In this document: piece by piece, positions 12,533-26,579 of the stretch | How positions within the stretch are numbered: the stretch's first letter is position 1 | How the letters are laid out: the number at the start of each line of letters is the position of its first letter | From: Anisakis pegreffii | Taxonomy: Eukaryota > Nematoda > Chromadorea > Rhabditida > Anisakidae | Direction of reading: 5' to 3' | DNA length: 64,000 nucleotides | Assembly (NCBI GenBank): GCA_035041965.1 | Contig: JAPYMA010000598.1 | Location: 1-64,000 of the forward strand | The notes under the pieces: model-generated | The model's database searches: none | The model's input: only the letters and a program-made list of their open reading frames with translations | Told to the model about the DNA's origin: nothing | Position numbers and translations under genes: made by a program

Positions 12533-13913
12533 ATGCTTCGACAGCTCTTCTTTTGTATTTCATTGATTGCTACTGTATCGACTATCCCAGTGGATAACGG
12601 CGTTGAAGGCGATCCAGAGATAGAATGTGGACCAGCATCGATAACAGTTAATTTCAACACAAGAAACCCATTTGGGGGTCACGTCTATGTGAAAGGACTT
12701 TATGATCAAGAAGGATGTCGATCAGATGAGGGCGGTCGACAAGTAGCTGGTATTGAGTTACCTTTCGACACTTGTAATGTGGCTCGTACTCGATCTTTGA
12801 ATCCACGCGGTATTTTTGTAACGACCACTGTAGTTATCTCGTTCCATCCTTTATTCGTCACTAAAGTTGATCGTGCTTATCGCGTTCAGTGCTTCTACAT
12901 GGAGGCTGATAAAACAGTTAGCACACAAATTGAAGTCTCTGAGATAACAACTGCATTCGTCACTCAAGTCATTCCTATGCCTATCTGCAGATATGAGGTT
13001 ATCTTTTGATTTACTCGTTTTGTTGTTTCATTTGATAATTCCATCTTAAAGTATTTCATTATTTCTAGATCCTTGATGGTGGACCATCAGGTCAACCAAT
13101 TCAATTCGCAACAATCGGTCAACAAGTATATCACAAATGGACATGTGATTCAGAAACAATCGACACATTCTGTGCCGTAGTGCATTCATGCTTTGTGGAT
13201 GATGGCAGTGGTGATAAAGTTGAGATTCTCAACGAAGATGGATGTGCCCTCGATAAATACCTTCTCAATAATCTCGAATATCCTACTGATTTGATGGCTG
13301 GTCAAGAGGCACACGTTTACAAATATGCTGATCGCTCTCAACTCTACTATCAATGCCAGATTACTATCACCATCAAGGAACCCAACAGTGAATGCGCAAG
13401 ACCAGAGTGCTCGGAGCCACAAGGCTTTGGTGCCGTAAAATCAGGAAATGCTCCAGCTCCATCTGCAGCCGCTGCATCACCAGCAGTATTGCGATTACTC
13501 AGGAAACGTTCAATCGGTGCTGACAACACATTGGATGTTCGCACTGACATTAGCACACTAGAAATTAGCGATGAGGTAATTTTTTGATATTTTTCAAATC
13601 AATCAAACTCTTCACTTACGTTTAGTTGAGAATGGACGAATGAATGGTCGATCTCAATAATTGTTGATGCAGTGTAGTCCTACTGAACTTCTCGATGTGA
13701 TATGATTATATAAATTCCTTTCAGAATCAAGTAGACCTACGCCATCGTGAACATCTTCGCTATAGTCAGTCAGTGATTATGCCATCTGTACACAGTAAAA
13801 TTTGCTTATCTTCACTCGGCTTTTCAGTTGTGCTCGCACTGAGCGCTGCATTATTAGCATGTGTGGTTGTAATCGCAACATATTTACTACGACCGCAATC
13901 AAAGACCACCTGA
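12533..13913 (+). CDS. Cuticlin CUT-1, ZP-domain protein (copy A)
   Basis: Three exons, 12533-12997, 13069-13575 and 13725-13913, all joined in phase 0, give 386 residues. Residues 1-18 are a signal peptide. The ZP domain runs from about residue 31 (ECGPASITVNF) to about 275, with regularly spaced cysteines, and ends near SECARPECSEP. Next comes an Ala/Pro-rich linker with a furin-type site RKRS (about 300-303), an acidic tail, and a C-terminal transmembrane segment (about 356-379) before a short basic tail. This is the classic ZP layout: the precursor is cleaved at the furin site and the ectodomain polymerises. In C. elegans cut-1 family proteins build insoluble cuticlin ribbons under the alae. 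The ATG at 12533 is preferred over an in-frame upstream codon because it begins the signal peptide. A near-identical second copy lies 7.7 kb downstream. Confidence 0.95.
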
Positions 13914-16900
13914 ACAATCAAGTGACTCGATGTAATTATTGCTTTATTGCTGCGAAACCGTTTATGTATGACGGTTGTTATCTTGTATCTCATCTTCTTC
14001 TATATGCAGTTTTGTTTTTTCGTCTTCCTTTGCTTCCGTCATCTTCGTACTTCCCAAAGGGAACGTCGCTATTCGATTTTACAACTTCACCGATCACTTG
14101 CCACATTCGTCCATCACCGAAACATTGAATGTTAAGAGCGATGTTGATGCCAGATTATTCACAAATTAATGGCTGAAAGTGAAATGTAACCAGTGAAGAT
14201 GTTAACGGCTCAGTGCTAAAGATCACCTCATTAATAACCTGTTCTTTCACCTCAGTATGGTTATTCAAGGAAATTTGGAATACGCTTGATTTTGTGCTTG
14301 TTTTCTGTCACTTTCTCCAATAATATTTCACTTCAAATTACTGAACGCAAATTCGTTCTTGTGTGTTACTGCTACCTCTAGAGTTCGGATCAGGCCGTAT
14401 GCTCCTAGCGCTTTTTTATACTAGATTAACAATCACATTTGAAAGCTCTTTGGAACATTGCTTCTTACTGTTGTTGTTTGCAAGAAAGAATAAAAATACT
14501 CTGTCTCATTTGGATATCAATAATTCTTACAGGCATTTCATGCACTATCGCCATCTTTTGTTTGTTATTCCGCTGAAGAGGCATTCATTGGTGCGGAAAT
14601 AGCTGTATTTTATACGCTACTGCACACACCTTTGAGGACACTCAAATCCGTTGTTTCAGCTTTATTTTTATTCGGTTACACCTGTTGAATTGTATTTGTC
14701 AAAATATTTTTAAGTTGAATATTTTTCCGTCTTTGTCACCATGATTATCAAAACATTTAATTATTGCAACGAGTAGATTCACTTTCTGTCACTCTATATT
14801 ATTCGGGAGATTTTTCTGTTGCTGTACTTTCTTTCTTGTGAAAAGCGCATTCATAGAACGAAGCACATGGACTCACCGAGAAGTGACGTTGTTTATTTTG
14901 ATGTTATTCTTGTGCTTGGGTGAGTACATGTTGTCCTTAAAGTGAAAAATAAATATCTGAAGATAAATTGTTTTGAAGGGTCGCTTTACAATCAGTAAAT
15001 TTTTGTCTACAGTTGATGGATATAATTTCATCAAATCAGTATGTGATAACTAAAGGAATGATCGAACAATCTAAGCAAATGACTGAAAAATTTCATTTAT
15101 AAAAGTGATCAATTTTGATCAATTTCATCATACGAAGATGAATATTCCACAAAACAAATAATTTATCAACTGACTGACGTGAAAATCGCTATATTCAAAT
15201 GATCGCTACTCTTTTATGAGTTGCATAATGATTTTCGCTATAATGATAAACCGTCATATGAACCTCACCAAATCAGTATGCGAAAATTGAAAAGAGTCTT
15301 CTAGCGTTAAGAAACATATTAATCATTCGATTAAAAATCTACATTCCCAATATAGGTAATAATTCCTCTGTTAGAAACGGAGCAAATTATGAAAGCAGAA
15401 TGAGCGTTGAATTTCACCCTAAAGGTTTTTGCCCGATCGTCTATTGTTCCGGGGTGTTTCTGCGTAATTTGCAAACTCCTTTTTATGGCAGAAATGAGCC
15501 TGGCTTGGTTTGCAAATCATTCGCAGTTCAATCCAAGCTGGGTTTAACTCAAACAAGACGACATTAATAAATCTGTATAATCGCATTCCTCTTTCCCGGT
15601 AATCCGCAATCCAGTGTTCAAGAAGTTTAGTGCCAAGAATTTATCGATCTTATGAGTTCATTTTAGAGTTCAGAATGAGTTCATTTTAGTTTAGGTAAAC
15701 CAGAACGCTGAGCTGATGGGTTTGAAAGATACATGTTTTCTTATAACAACTAGCAGACTATCTATACTAGGTAACTTTGATAAAGGACTTTACTAATTCA
15801 GTCGAAGCACAACTCAGGCTTCAACTTACTTGTGGCATCTTAAATAGGACATATCAATATATATACACTTACAGCTGTATAACTGATAGGTCCGCACTTG
15901 TCCAGTTCAGGTATTTTATGCTGACACCAGTGTTGATTTCCCATCAGGTATTCCTCACATACCTTTACAACAGTGTTGATTTCTCGGTACTTATCTGTCA
16001 GGTTTAAACTACCGTACTCTCCAACACGGAGATCAACAGGTTAATGAAAGCTGAGAAAACGTGACCCGTTGAAAATCTGACGAAGACGTTGATGACGGTA
16101 TTCGTTTGAAGGGAGCAAAAAAAGAATTTTAACGGAAACTGCAGCGGTCCCTTAGGATGGAAAGTTAATCAGTGAGTTAATTTGTTAACAAAAAATTTTG
16201 TCGATCATTCCAGACGATACTTAATTATGTAAATTATTTACAGCAATGAATAACCACTGCTGGTTATGGTGAGTGTGCCAATCGCCACGGACCTTTTCGG
16301 TTATGATGAATGTAAACGTTACTTAACACTGATTCAGAAAGGTCATTGGCTTACCACAACAGTTGCCTTAAGCCACCACTTGACGCATGCTCTCTATCAA
16401 TCGGAACGCATTTTCTGGCCTATTTCGAGCCTGCCACCCTACCTAGAAATTTTTGGGTAGTACAGAAGAGTAGCCTTACATCTGTATGCTGATTAGAGGG
16501 ACGGGTGATTGCCTGTATTGTTATCGTTAGCTGTACAGAAAAAAGGATGCCAACGAAGATGTGATAATAGACACGCATAAACTCGTAATCAGCTGTAATT
16601 ATTTATCAAATAAATAACGCATTAACGATCAGCACGTTAATGCTCACCACTGCCTACTAACAATGCAAAATATTATGTGGAGGAGATACTGTGGATCATT
16701 TGTAGGTTAAAGCACGTGAAAAAGAATTGAATCAAGGAAATTAATCGCAAAACAGAACCAGAAAGAATGCTATCATAGCCGATGGCGTGAACTGGGACAG
16801 ATATTTGAAAATATAATGCTCATATAACAAGCATAGAACGGATGGAGAAAATATGACTCATCATTTAGAAAAATACTAAACAATGAGCAGCCAAAATGAA

Positions 16901-19900
16901 GAATAATTGTTCATTTTGTCGTAATTCCATTCCTTGAAGATTTTTTCCGTGGTTTTCTTAGACAGTAATCTAATGTTTTCAAGAGTGAATCATTTGAGTT
17001 TGCACCTACTCAGGAAAGGGAGAAAGAGGAAGGTATCCGTTTGGATATCAGACTTATTGCTTGATCAAGTCTGTTTTTTTGTAACAGCCAATTTTTATTG
17101 TTCAAACGAAATGCTTAAGGTAAGCCTTCAACCATTACCTCGATCACCTGCGAATGTTTTGAAGAAATTGAATGAAAGGAGATGGGTACGATTCTATGTG
17201 ATATAGAATAACTGAATTATGATATATGAATCACATCCCAATATCTTTACAATTCCGTAAAGTGTAGTCATGAATGGATGAAGGAAGTCACTTTCACTTT
17301 CATTTCCATTTAAAATTATCTGGATTGGGTAGGCCATCAACCACCTCGCTGGCTAGGCGAGCAGGCCAACCGAACACAACTAAGTAATTAGTTAGTTGCC
17401 CTGAATATTTTGCATAATTAATCGTAGCCAAATATCAATCCAATAAATAATTATAACTCTAATAAGATAAGTATTCCGCTGATCGCTCACAGCGATTCAC
17501 AAAACAACCACTCGATATCCTAGTAACAATAAAATATTACCATTCAAAATGTTCCTAGGAATTCAATTAGGTTTTACCTATGATGCCCTAGCTGAGCCTT
17601 GCTTGATTCATCGTTTGTTCCACAGTTAAATGCTATGTACTTGCTTTAAAACAAACAGGATAACAATTGGTAAGCAATTGTTGCATTGGAATGAAATGAA
17701 TGCGATCTGTTGCTGATGAATAGGATGAACCGATAGGTGCTTATGAACGCTCTCTGTAAAAACTTCCTGGAAGAGGACTGTTCTTGCCATTTTGGACTTG
17801 CCTATAGGCACAGCGATACAATGAACTGTACACTCACTTACTGGATATCGATCAAAGAAAAGAAAGAAATGTAAAGGAGAAAATTTGAATGAAGTTTCTG
17901 ATCAACCTGCTCTTATTATCGATTTCGTTATTGCTGTTGTTTTTTGTGATTAATCTCAGTGACCCACTGCAATCCGATTTATCAATTTTGGAGGAGTGAA
18001 TACATCAAAAATTTCGCTCTCGACGTTTATCGGTTTGGATGGAATGATGTGTATGTGGATCGTTTGTGTATGTGTGACTGCATTTCTTTCAATGCGACAA
18101 TCAGAATGATCATCGCTCATCTGTATTTCGAAGGGAAAGTTCTTTATGCTGATGGCAATGAATTGAATCAATTAATTATACATTAATCAACGCCTTTACT
18201 AGATTAAGATGACAATACTCAATCTCTTTTAATGTGCTCTCGATTAGTTCTTGCAATTAAAGTGCATTTACCGAAGGCACCGATCGATCCTATCTTGTTG
18301 CTTTGTTTCTTGTTTCCAATAACTCATTTTCAAAAAGCAACTCCTTCAAATCAATGTCACTTAAAGCTTTGTCTGGAAAAACCTCAACAATGATACAATC
18401 ACAAATTGAATCACTCACAAAAACGCAATATTCAACAAAGATGTGAACAAGTAAAGTAGTTGAGAGTTTAACCACGCAAATTTTTTCACGTTGAAATTCC
18501 CATTAACTAAAATCGTTAGTAGATTGATGACGAATCGTTAGCTTCTGATTAGTGAGTTCGACTAAGGTGATCTGACTACGGTTTGAAGGAGAAATCTGTT
18601 GAAAGAATGCAACCAAACAGATGGAATGGAGGAACATAGATAGTGTATCACCGAAGAAGAAATTTCTACAAATTGATAACACACTAACGAAATGACGGCT
18701 ACATTTACATGCGCACAATATCGCTCATGTCTTCGAATTATCAGATGATTATTTTATGAACAAATTATCGATGAACGTTTTTATCGACATTCTCGGTTTA
18801 AGAATCGATGCACAACAAACTCGTTTTTTTTAGATTGCATGATATATCAACCTGTCCACCAATAGACCAGCGTCACTAAATGCTGCTCATCGATATGTTT
18901 TGCAAGAAAAAAACGAAACGAACCTCTTTCGGACACAATAACAATCATCAAATGACCCTTCGCATGCAACTAGCTTTCTTGTTTTCATCAAATTGCTGCC
19001 TGTTGTTGTGCGCATCCATGACAATGCGCATCTAATTCCGCATTGTCGACATCTCTGTCCAACTTTTGCTTATTATATATGATTATGAGCAACAACACAG
19101 CATGATCGTCGAAAAACAAATCGTTCTTATCTTTTAACCAACGCTATCTTCTCAATGCAACTTGTTCACAATTCTTTCAAAACAATTGCTTTATTCACTG
19201 CAATATGATTTCGAATCACACAATTCAACAAGGTTGATTTCAATGTTGCATACAGTCATGTAATTTACTGACTATGCCAATGCTTTTCGAAAGGCATCAT
19301 GCAAGTGCAAATTTTACACTCTTTCTGAACATACCTGTCAGCATATGCCGACCTAATAAAATAACTCCGATTAACATTGAAATATCCTCAAAAATAATTT
19401 GTTCCCAAATATTTAACGTCTTTTGCAACTCACTGACCAATACAAACACAAGAAATCTGGCGAAAACAAAACCACAGAATAAATTGAAAATACATCTGCA
19501 AGAGCAAAATTCGTTCTCGGTAATTCTAGAATTAAAACTTAGTTTTCACAGACACAGTTCCATCTAAAATCTAAGAAGGTTTTCGATGCATTTACTGTAA
19601 AACAATTTCAAAACAGAAAACTTTGAATCCTTCGATCAACAACAGCTTTCGACGCTGACAGTGTAAAAGTCCATAAAAGCGGATTTCCTCGATCAGCTAA
19701 AAGACCTACTGCTGTGTTTTCTCGTTTTCTCAAAAAGTACCGTATTTCAATCAATCTGTAACTGTTTTTGATGAATTTTGGATAAGTCAGCTGCAATATT
19801 TTGAGATTTTTATACGAGAACGTATTTGAAAGAGCTGAATACTGCTTGAATTATGAAGAAAAAGTAATCATTTTTAGTGTTTTCAGTGATCTATTCATAC

Positions 19901-20188
19901 ATGTTGATGTTAATGAGCAGGATTTACGAAGAAAAGATTACGAGAAATCGAGAGCAAAAAGAAAGTCGTTCCGATGACGAGGTCGGATTTTCGATCTTGA
20001 TTGTTTGATACCATTGTCAGAGCGAAAGCGAATGGAGAACGACTGAGAGATAAAAAACAACGAAGCGTTCAAAAAAAACTTGAAGACGGGTATCGGAAGA
20101 GAAAAGCGTCATACAAATCAGGAATTGGGTCGCTCGATTGATCGAAAACGCGTCTAAGTTGCCTAACGAGCGCACTCCATCGAATTCA
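13914..20188. other. Spacer between the two cut-1 genes
   Basis: About 6.3 kb without a supported gene. A possible poly(A) signal AATAAA for copy A occurs near 14487. A 35-codon frame at 17888 begins with MKFLINLLLLSISLLLFF and looks like a signal peptide, but it stops soon after and no downstream exon could be tied to it. The rest is A+T-rich DNA. Confidence 0.45.
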
Positions 20189-20197
20189 TATAAAAAG
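20189..20197 (+). promoter_or_regulatory. TATA box of cut-1 copy B
   Basis: TATAAAAAG lies 63 bases upstream of the ATG at 20260. The flanking sequence does not match the copy A promoter, so the two genes may be expressed differently. Confidence 0.6.
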
Positions 20198-20259
20198 CCG
20201 TGCACAGCTCAGATTAACCAAAAAGTCCAGCAGTTCTTCATTCCTGCATTCATCACATT

Positions 20260-21730
20260 ATGCTGCAAGATTTCATCTTCTTCACATTCCTTTTAATTAT
20301 ACACCATTCCGCTTCAATTCCAGTGGATAACGGCGTTGAAGGCGATCCAGAGATAGAATGTGGACCAGCATCGATAACAGTTAATTTCAACACGAGAAAC
20401 CCATTTGAGGGTCACGTCTATGTGAAAGGACTTTATGATCAAGAAGGATGTCGATCAGATGAGGGCGGTCGACAAGTAGCTGGTATTGAGTTACCTTTCG
20501 ACACTTGTAATGTGGCTCGTACTCGATCTTTGAATCCACGCGGTATTTTTGTAACGACCACTGTAGTTATCTCGTTCCATCCCTTATTCGTCACTAAAGT
20601 TGATCGTGCTTATCGCGTTCAGTGCTTCTACATGGAGGCTGATAAAACAGTTAGCACACAAATTGAAGTCTCTGAGATAACAACTGCATTCGTCACTCAA
20701 GTCATTCCTATGCCTATCTGCAGATATGAGGTTATCTTTTGATTCACTCGTTTTGTTGTTTGATTTGATAATTCTATCTTAAAGTATTTCATTATTTCTA
20801 GATCCTTGATGGTGGACCATCAGGTCAACCAATTCAATTCGCAACAATCGGTCAACAAGTATATCACAAATGGACATGTGATTCAGAAACAATCGACACA
20901 TTCTGTGCCGTAGTGCATTCATGCTTTGTGGATGATGGCAGTGGTGATAAAGTTGAGATTCTCAACGAAGATGGATGTGCCCTCGATAAATACCTTCTCA
21001 ATAATCTCGAATATCCTACTGATTTGATGGCTGGTCAAGAGGCACACGTTTACAAATATGCTGATCGCTCTCAACTTTTCTATCAATGTCAGATTGCTAT
21101 CACTATCAAGGAACCCAACAGTGAATGCGCAAGACCAGAGTGCTCGGAGCCACAAGGCTTTGGTGCAGTGAAATCGGCCGCTCCAAAATCAGCCGCCGCA
21201 TTGCGGGTACTGAAGAAACGTGCCGTTGATTCGAATATGAATACCCTTGATGTGAGAACAGACATAAGCACTTTGGATATCATTGACGAGGTGATAATTT
21301 ATCGAATTCAATAACATTTCCATCCCTTTTAGCGAATAATGAATTTTTTCACACCCACAAAGGAGTAATAGGACTATAACCTGATAGAAGATTATGAATG
21401 ATTGATCCGAGAAAGTGCAGATAAAAATTCTGTATGAATACTCTAGAAGATCAATGGATTTTTCAAGTGATTCATTTTTGTTGTTCTCGATGAAATATAT
21501 CGGATAGACTGACGTTATGTTTACAGTCCGCTGTACTGCCGGCTGCTTTACGACACCGTACATCGTCATCTGAATTCGGCACTCCAATGATGATTGCACT
21601 GTCCAGTGGTCACGGTGGAATATGCATGTCTACAAGTGGTTTCGCGATCGTTTCTGCACTGACGTTCGCACTGTTCGCCTCCGCAATCGCCGTTGTCGTA
21701 ACGTTGTTGCGAAGTCCATCTAAAGCATGA
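20260..21730 (+). CDS. Cuticlin CUT-1, ZP-domain protein (copy B)
   Basis: Three exons, 20260-20730, 20802-21290 and 21527-21730, in phase 0, give 387 residues. The order is signal peptide (1-19), ZP domain from about residue 32, Ala-rich linker with a dibasic cleavage site (KKRA), tail, and a C-terminal membrane segment (FAIVSALTFALFASAIAVVV). From the mature N-terminus IPVDNG to GFGAVK the protein differs from copy A at only a few positions (Gly to Glu in NPF-G/E-GH, Tyr to Phe, Thr to Ala). The signal peptide, the linker after VKS and all of exon 3 are unrelated or strongly diverged. The same break is seen in the DNA, including a nearly identical intron 1. Expected role as for copy A; the different promoter suggests different stage or tissue use. 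Confidence 0.95.
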
Positions 21731-22667
21731 ACACCTGACTGTCACACTTAACTTCCATTACATTGAAAATATCTTCACCAATATGTTCTATCACTAAATT
21801 CTTCCTTCTTCCGTTCGCATTTCTATTCGAGCATTCTTCAGTGGTAATGCTCAGTTTATTTCCTTCCTTCCTGCCTGCCTTACCCTCACTTTTCATCGCC
21901 CTTACGCTCCGCTTACCGCCTAGCTTCCAAACAAAGTTTATAGCTCCATCTCTTTCCTCTCTTCAAATATACTTTTTATTGCGCCCAACTGTAGAGTTTA
22001 CTAAACTTCAGGTAGCCTAATGTGAGAATCAACTGACATTTATTCTCCTGATAGGGAAGAAATGATCAGAGAAGCTTTAGACATTTTCACAATAACGTGA
22101 ATATGCGATATGCACTTGTATGTCGACAGTAGTGTTGAGGGAACGCATTAAGTGAACGTCTAGGTGTCATTATTAAGCGGCAACGTCAAATCAAACATTC
22201 TGTAAAAGGCGACGTTGAAGACTAGTAACTCTCAGTAATTCATGTTGTCGACTCGAAGTCGTCATCATGTGGGTGTTATGTTGTTTTTGTGTGTGATTTT
22301 CCTTCACAATATCATTGAAAGTGCAATCACCATTATTCATTCTAGTTTATCACATGTACACAAAATATTATTACCTTCTGTTCGTTCTTTCGTATTACCT
22401 ACGCAATTTCACTGCCCATGGCGCACTGTTTGTAAAACAGCGTTCATCATGAAGATGCTTAATGTTTTACCGATGGAATGTTTCAGAAATTCATTACCGC
22501 ATTAGAACAATTGCTCTGATTTAATGTGGCTTATCACTATGGTTCTATTGCTAAGTAGCATGAAAATGTAATATTATGTTCGTTTTTGTTGTTGTTTATC
22601 ATAGTGCAATAGTAATACATCTATTTCATGAAAAATCAACTTCACATCCAGCCCTGTTACCATTGTA
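21731..22667. other. 3' flank of cut-1 copy B
   Basis: Pyrimidine-rich sequence at 21760-22010 that may be 3' UTR or downstream spacer. No further exon is supported. Confidence 0.4.
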
Positions 22668-23709
<1,042 letters not shown>

Positions 23710-24855
23710 ATGATCACATTCACTGCACAATACAACGAGATTCAACGTCGATTGACATTGCTTTCGTTACTGTACTTGGCCTATGGATCTGAGGTCTTCC
23801 AACTTACTAATCCAGTAGTAAGTGTGCTTCTACAAATCCCTTATTCCAACTTCATCAATAACTGAGAATAAACCAAATAAATGAAAGCAAAATTTCAAGA
23901 ATATTATTCTTCTGCTGAAGGACTTCTCGATAGATTGTTGCGTTACAATCTTTTCGACAAGTTTGCGAAAACGCTTCGGATGAGTAATCGTTAATTCTTA
24001 TCTAGGTATGTGTAACAAATTGCATATCAGTTCATAAATAATGAAGTGAGAAGGATGTGGTTACATTATGACGCAAGTGTACATGAGGCCTCCAAATAAT
24101 TACATTTGAATACAAATTCACTGAATAAGATTCTCCATATGTTCCCAAAATTCCAGAATCCTTCTCAACCACTCAGGCATACTCTTCAACTTTTATTACA
24201 ACACACTGCTCTGTTCAATACGTGCCTTGGCCGTCGAAGCATTTATTGCTGGTAAGTGTTATGGTTTCACCTCGACTCAAATGTGATTCTCCATGAATTG
24301 CATACCAGCAGTTTATAAGTATCATTGTCTTAGAAGTGCAATTCACAATCGAAGACAATGAAGTATATGTCTGAACATCTGAATGTGTATTTCAGCAGTC
24401 TCCATACGTTTGATTTGCAATCTCCATATATTTGAATCGCTATTGCTTATGACTAAGAATAACCATTTTTAAGCTCTAAAATTGCTCAACGTTTAACAAC
24501 TGTCTTGTAATTTTTCAGTTTTACCAAATGGATTAATTTGCATATTATAGACATTTTCGACTGCAGATAAAATCTTCGAGCGCAGTACTTGTAGGTATGT
24601 CTGTTCAGTATGAAGACACAGATAGCACCATCTTTAAGGCCCTATTGTGCTCAGTTGGTAACAACAAACCTCAGTACTTCGACAAAACTTCCTGCTAAAT
24701 ATTACTCGGAAGAGGACACGTATTATTTTCTTCGAGCAGCTATATTCATGCATCCATGTTGCGCACAAAACATCTTCTCATTTTACATTATTTTATTCGA
24801 AGGTTTTGACAATATTACGCAACGAACAACATTAACAAGCCGAGTAGAAAAGTGA
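23710..24855 (+). CDS. Weak multi-exon candidate, not recognised
   Basis: Frame 23710-23817 starts MITFTAQYNEIQ, is hydrophobic in the middle and ends at a perfect GTAAGT donor. Frame 23881-23993 contains SSAEGLLDRLLRYNLFDKF. The segment from about 24158 (after TTCCAG) to 24250 (GTAAGT donor) is open in all three frames. A frame at 24610-24855 ends RVEK. The phases cannot be joined convincingly, so this could be a diverged gene, a pseudogene or chance. I do not recognise any family. Confidence 0.2.
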
Positions 24856-25182
24856 GTGAATAATGTGTATCAATTGCATTTGAAGGCATGGATTGTGTAG
24901 TATGTTTATTGGAAGCAGTTGTTGAAGGAGGAACTACAACCTGCAAAATATAGAGTGAATGGCAACGAGTGTAATAATTTCTCGAAATCACAAACAAGTT
25001 ATTCACAGGTTGAAACTGATGATAACGTATTCATCAAAAAATATCTTTGAGTGATAGCCGTGGAAAACTGTTCGAGTTCGTTATAAAGAAAAAACGACTT
25101 CAGTGTTTTCATCTATTGTTGCCTCAGGGTTTAATGATAACACTGTTTGAGACAAGGAATATTCGGCACCTAAAGACAAAGT

Positions 25183-25480
25183 TTACTTTTGGATGAAAAT
25201 TGATGACTGAGCTCCACTGAGTATGGAATCTTCCATCTGAATTAAAATTTCAACCTTTGATGACGTGGTAATCAGAGAAGAAGGATCGGCCGTAGTAGTT
25301 GTTTTCTTCAAGTTAGGCTGTACTGTTTTATTTGCCGATGGAGTTGTATTTGTAGACGTTGGTGGCTTAGCTGAAGTAACAGTAGTCAAAGATGATTTTG
25401 TAGTAATGTGAAATTTAGAAGATGAAGTGTGGGTTGTTAGCTTAGTCACCACAGCTACAACTTCAAAAATTATTTTCCTT
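25183..25480 (-). CDS. Thr/Ser-rich low-complexity frame, unresolved
   Basis: The minus frame, open from about 25480 to the stop at 25183, is dominated by Thr, Ser and Lys (SSLTTVTSAKPPTSTNTTPS), as in mucin-like O-glycosylated stalks, and ends ILSGAQSSIFIQK. No signal peptide lies in the frame. It could be a 3' exon of the secreted-peptide gene whose start codon lies 1 kb upstream at 26479, but I could not find a phase-compatible splice pair. It may also be chance. Confidence 0.3.
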
Positions 25481-26251
25481 TATTCGTTTTCGAACTAATC
25501 GTAAATTACGCCTGAATTTCTATCGATTTAATCCTAGAAACTGATTTTTCATACTCCCGAACGACTAATCTTCCGTTCGAAGTCAGTTGATGTATGAAAG
25601 TGATCGCTTAAATGATCGTTCCATGATTATGGCATCACATTCAGATGGTATCGATCAGCCTATCAATTAATTGAAAAAAATTTTTTTAATGCTCCGTAAA
25701 AGTTTTCACGCTCATGAAATGTTTACAAATTTAAAAGAACTTGTGAAAAAGGAGCATACGGATGCATAAACCGCAAGCTTCGGGACAGTCCTGTTGCATG
25801 AAACTGAACAGGGAGCACGTAACCGGGGAAATAGTAAATAGACAAAAGTGACTGTCGGGCTTAGTACAGGAAGTCTTTTCTGAAAAAAATGTATTAATGG
25901 AATCTCACAGGAAACAATTCCTTGAAAAACTGGTATTACTGAAGGAATCGAACTTCAAAATGACACTTGCTGAGCATTCATGAAATTGGTGCTAATGCTT
26001 GTGGAATGAAGCTGTTCGTGCCAGGTCTCACAAACATTGATCACTGCACGTAATCAGATGATATGATGACAACACTGACCATACCGATTTTATTTTGAAG
26101 TCGGCGTTAGCATAATATCCGCAAATAAACGCTATGTTTTATGTGATCATATCGCCTCTATTTTCACGCAGCTCAATCCTGATATAAATAGTTTCAGTTT
26201 GTCATCAGGATGAGACTGTGTATCACTAATGAAGCGAAAGTATCATCGCAC

Positions 26252-26479
26252 TTAATTTTTGAATATTGGATAATGCTGGAGTGAATATTTGTTTTTTATT
26301 GAAAGTACTGGCTCAGTTGGTGCTAAAACGTTTGTTGCAGCCCAATGAAGATTTACTTGATTCTCATCAGTTACTTGCAGATTGCTGAAAGAAGGGATAA
26401 TGAAAATCGTACCGGTTCCATCAGCACTACCATAAAGTGTTGCCAAAATAAGGACTACAAGTGCTACAAAGCGATACAT
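26252..26479 (-). CDS. Small secreted protein of 75 residues, unknown function
   Basis: The ATG at 26479 opens a clear signal peptide (MYRFVALVVLILATLYGSADG) followed by about 54 residues without cysteines or known motifs (GTGTIFIIPSFSNLQVTDEN). Eleven bases upstream is a strong TATTTTCAG acceptor, as expected for a spliced-leader or cis-splice site, which supports this start over the in-frame upstream codons. The stop is TAA at 26252-26254. I do not recognise the family; parasitic nematodes secrete many such short orphan proteins. An alternative model splices out of the frame at a GTACTT near residue 57, possibly toward the Thr-rich frame downstream. Confidence 0.5.
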   Translation of the reverse strand: MYRFVALVVLILATLYGSADGTGTIFIIPSFSNLQVTDENQVNLHWAATNVLAPTEPVLSIKNKYSLQHYPIFKN

Positions 26480-26579
26480 TTTCGCGAATACTGAAAATAC
26501 GATCTCTTTAAAAACATGAGAAGTTCTGCAATTGTTGTTTAGGTAACAGATGAACAGATTGCTGGAGAACAAATCTTTT

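Noticed and set aside
13350..13556. Minus frames inside the cut-1 exons
   Set aside because: Shadows of the ZP-domain exon; repeated in both copies only because the coding strand is conserved.
17888..18186. Signal-peptide-like start and following frame
   Set aside because: The leader frame stops after 35 codons and the next frame cannot be joined by a plausible splice; kept only as a remark.
21189..21599. Minus frame of 136 codons over the end of cut-1 copy B
   Set aside because: Overlaps exon 2, intron 2 and exon 3 of the cuticlin gene antisense; no domain.
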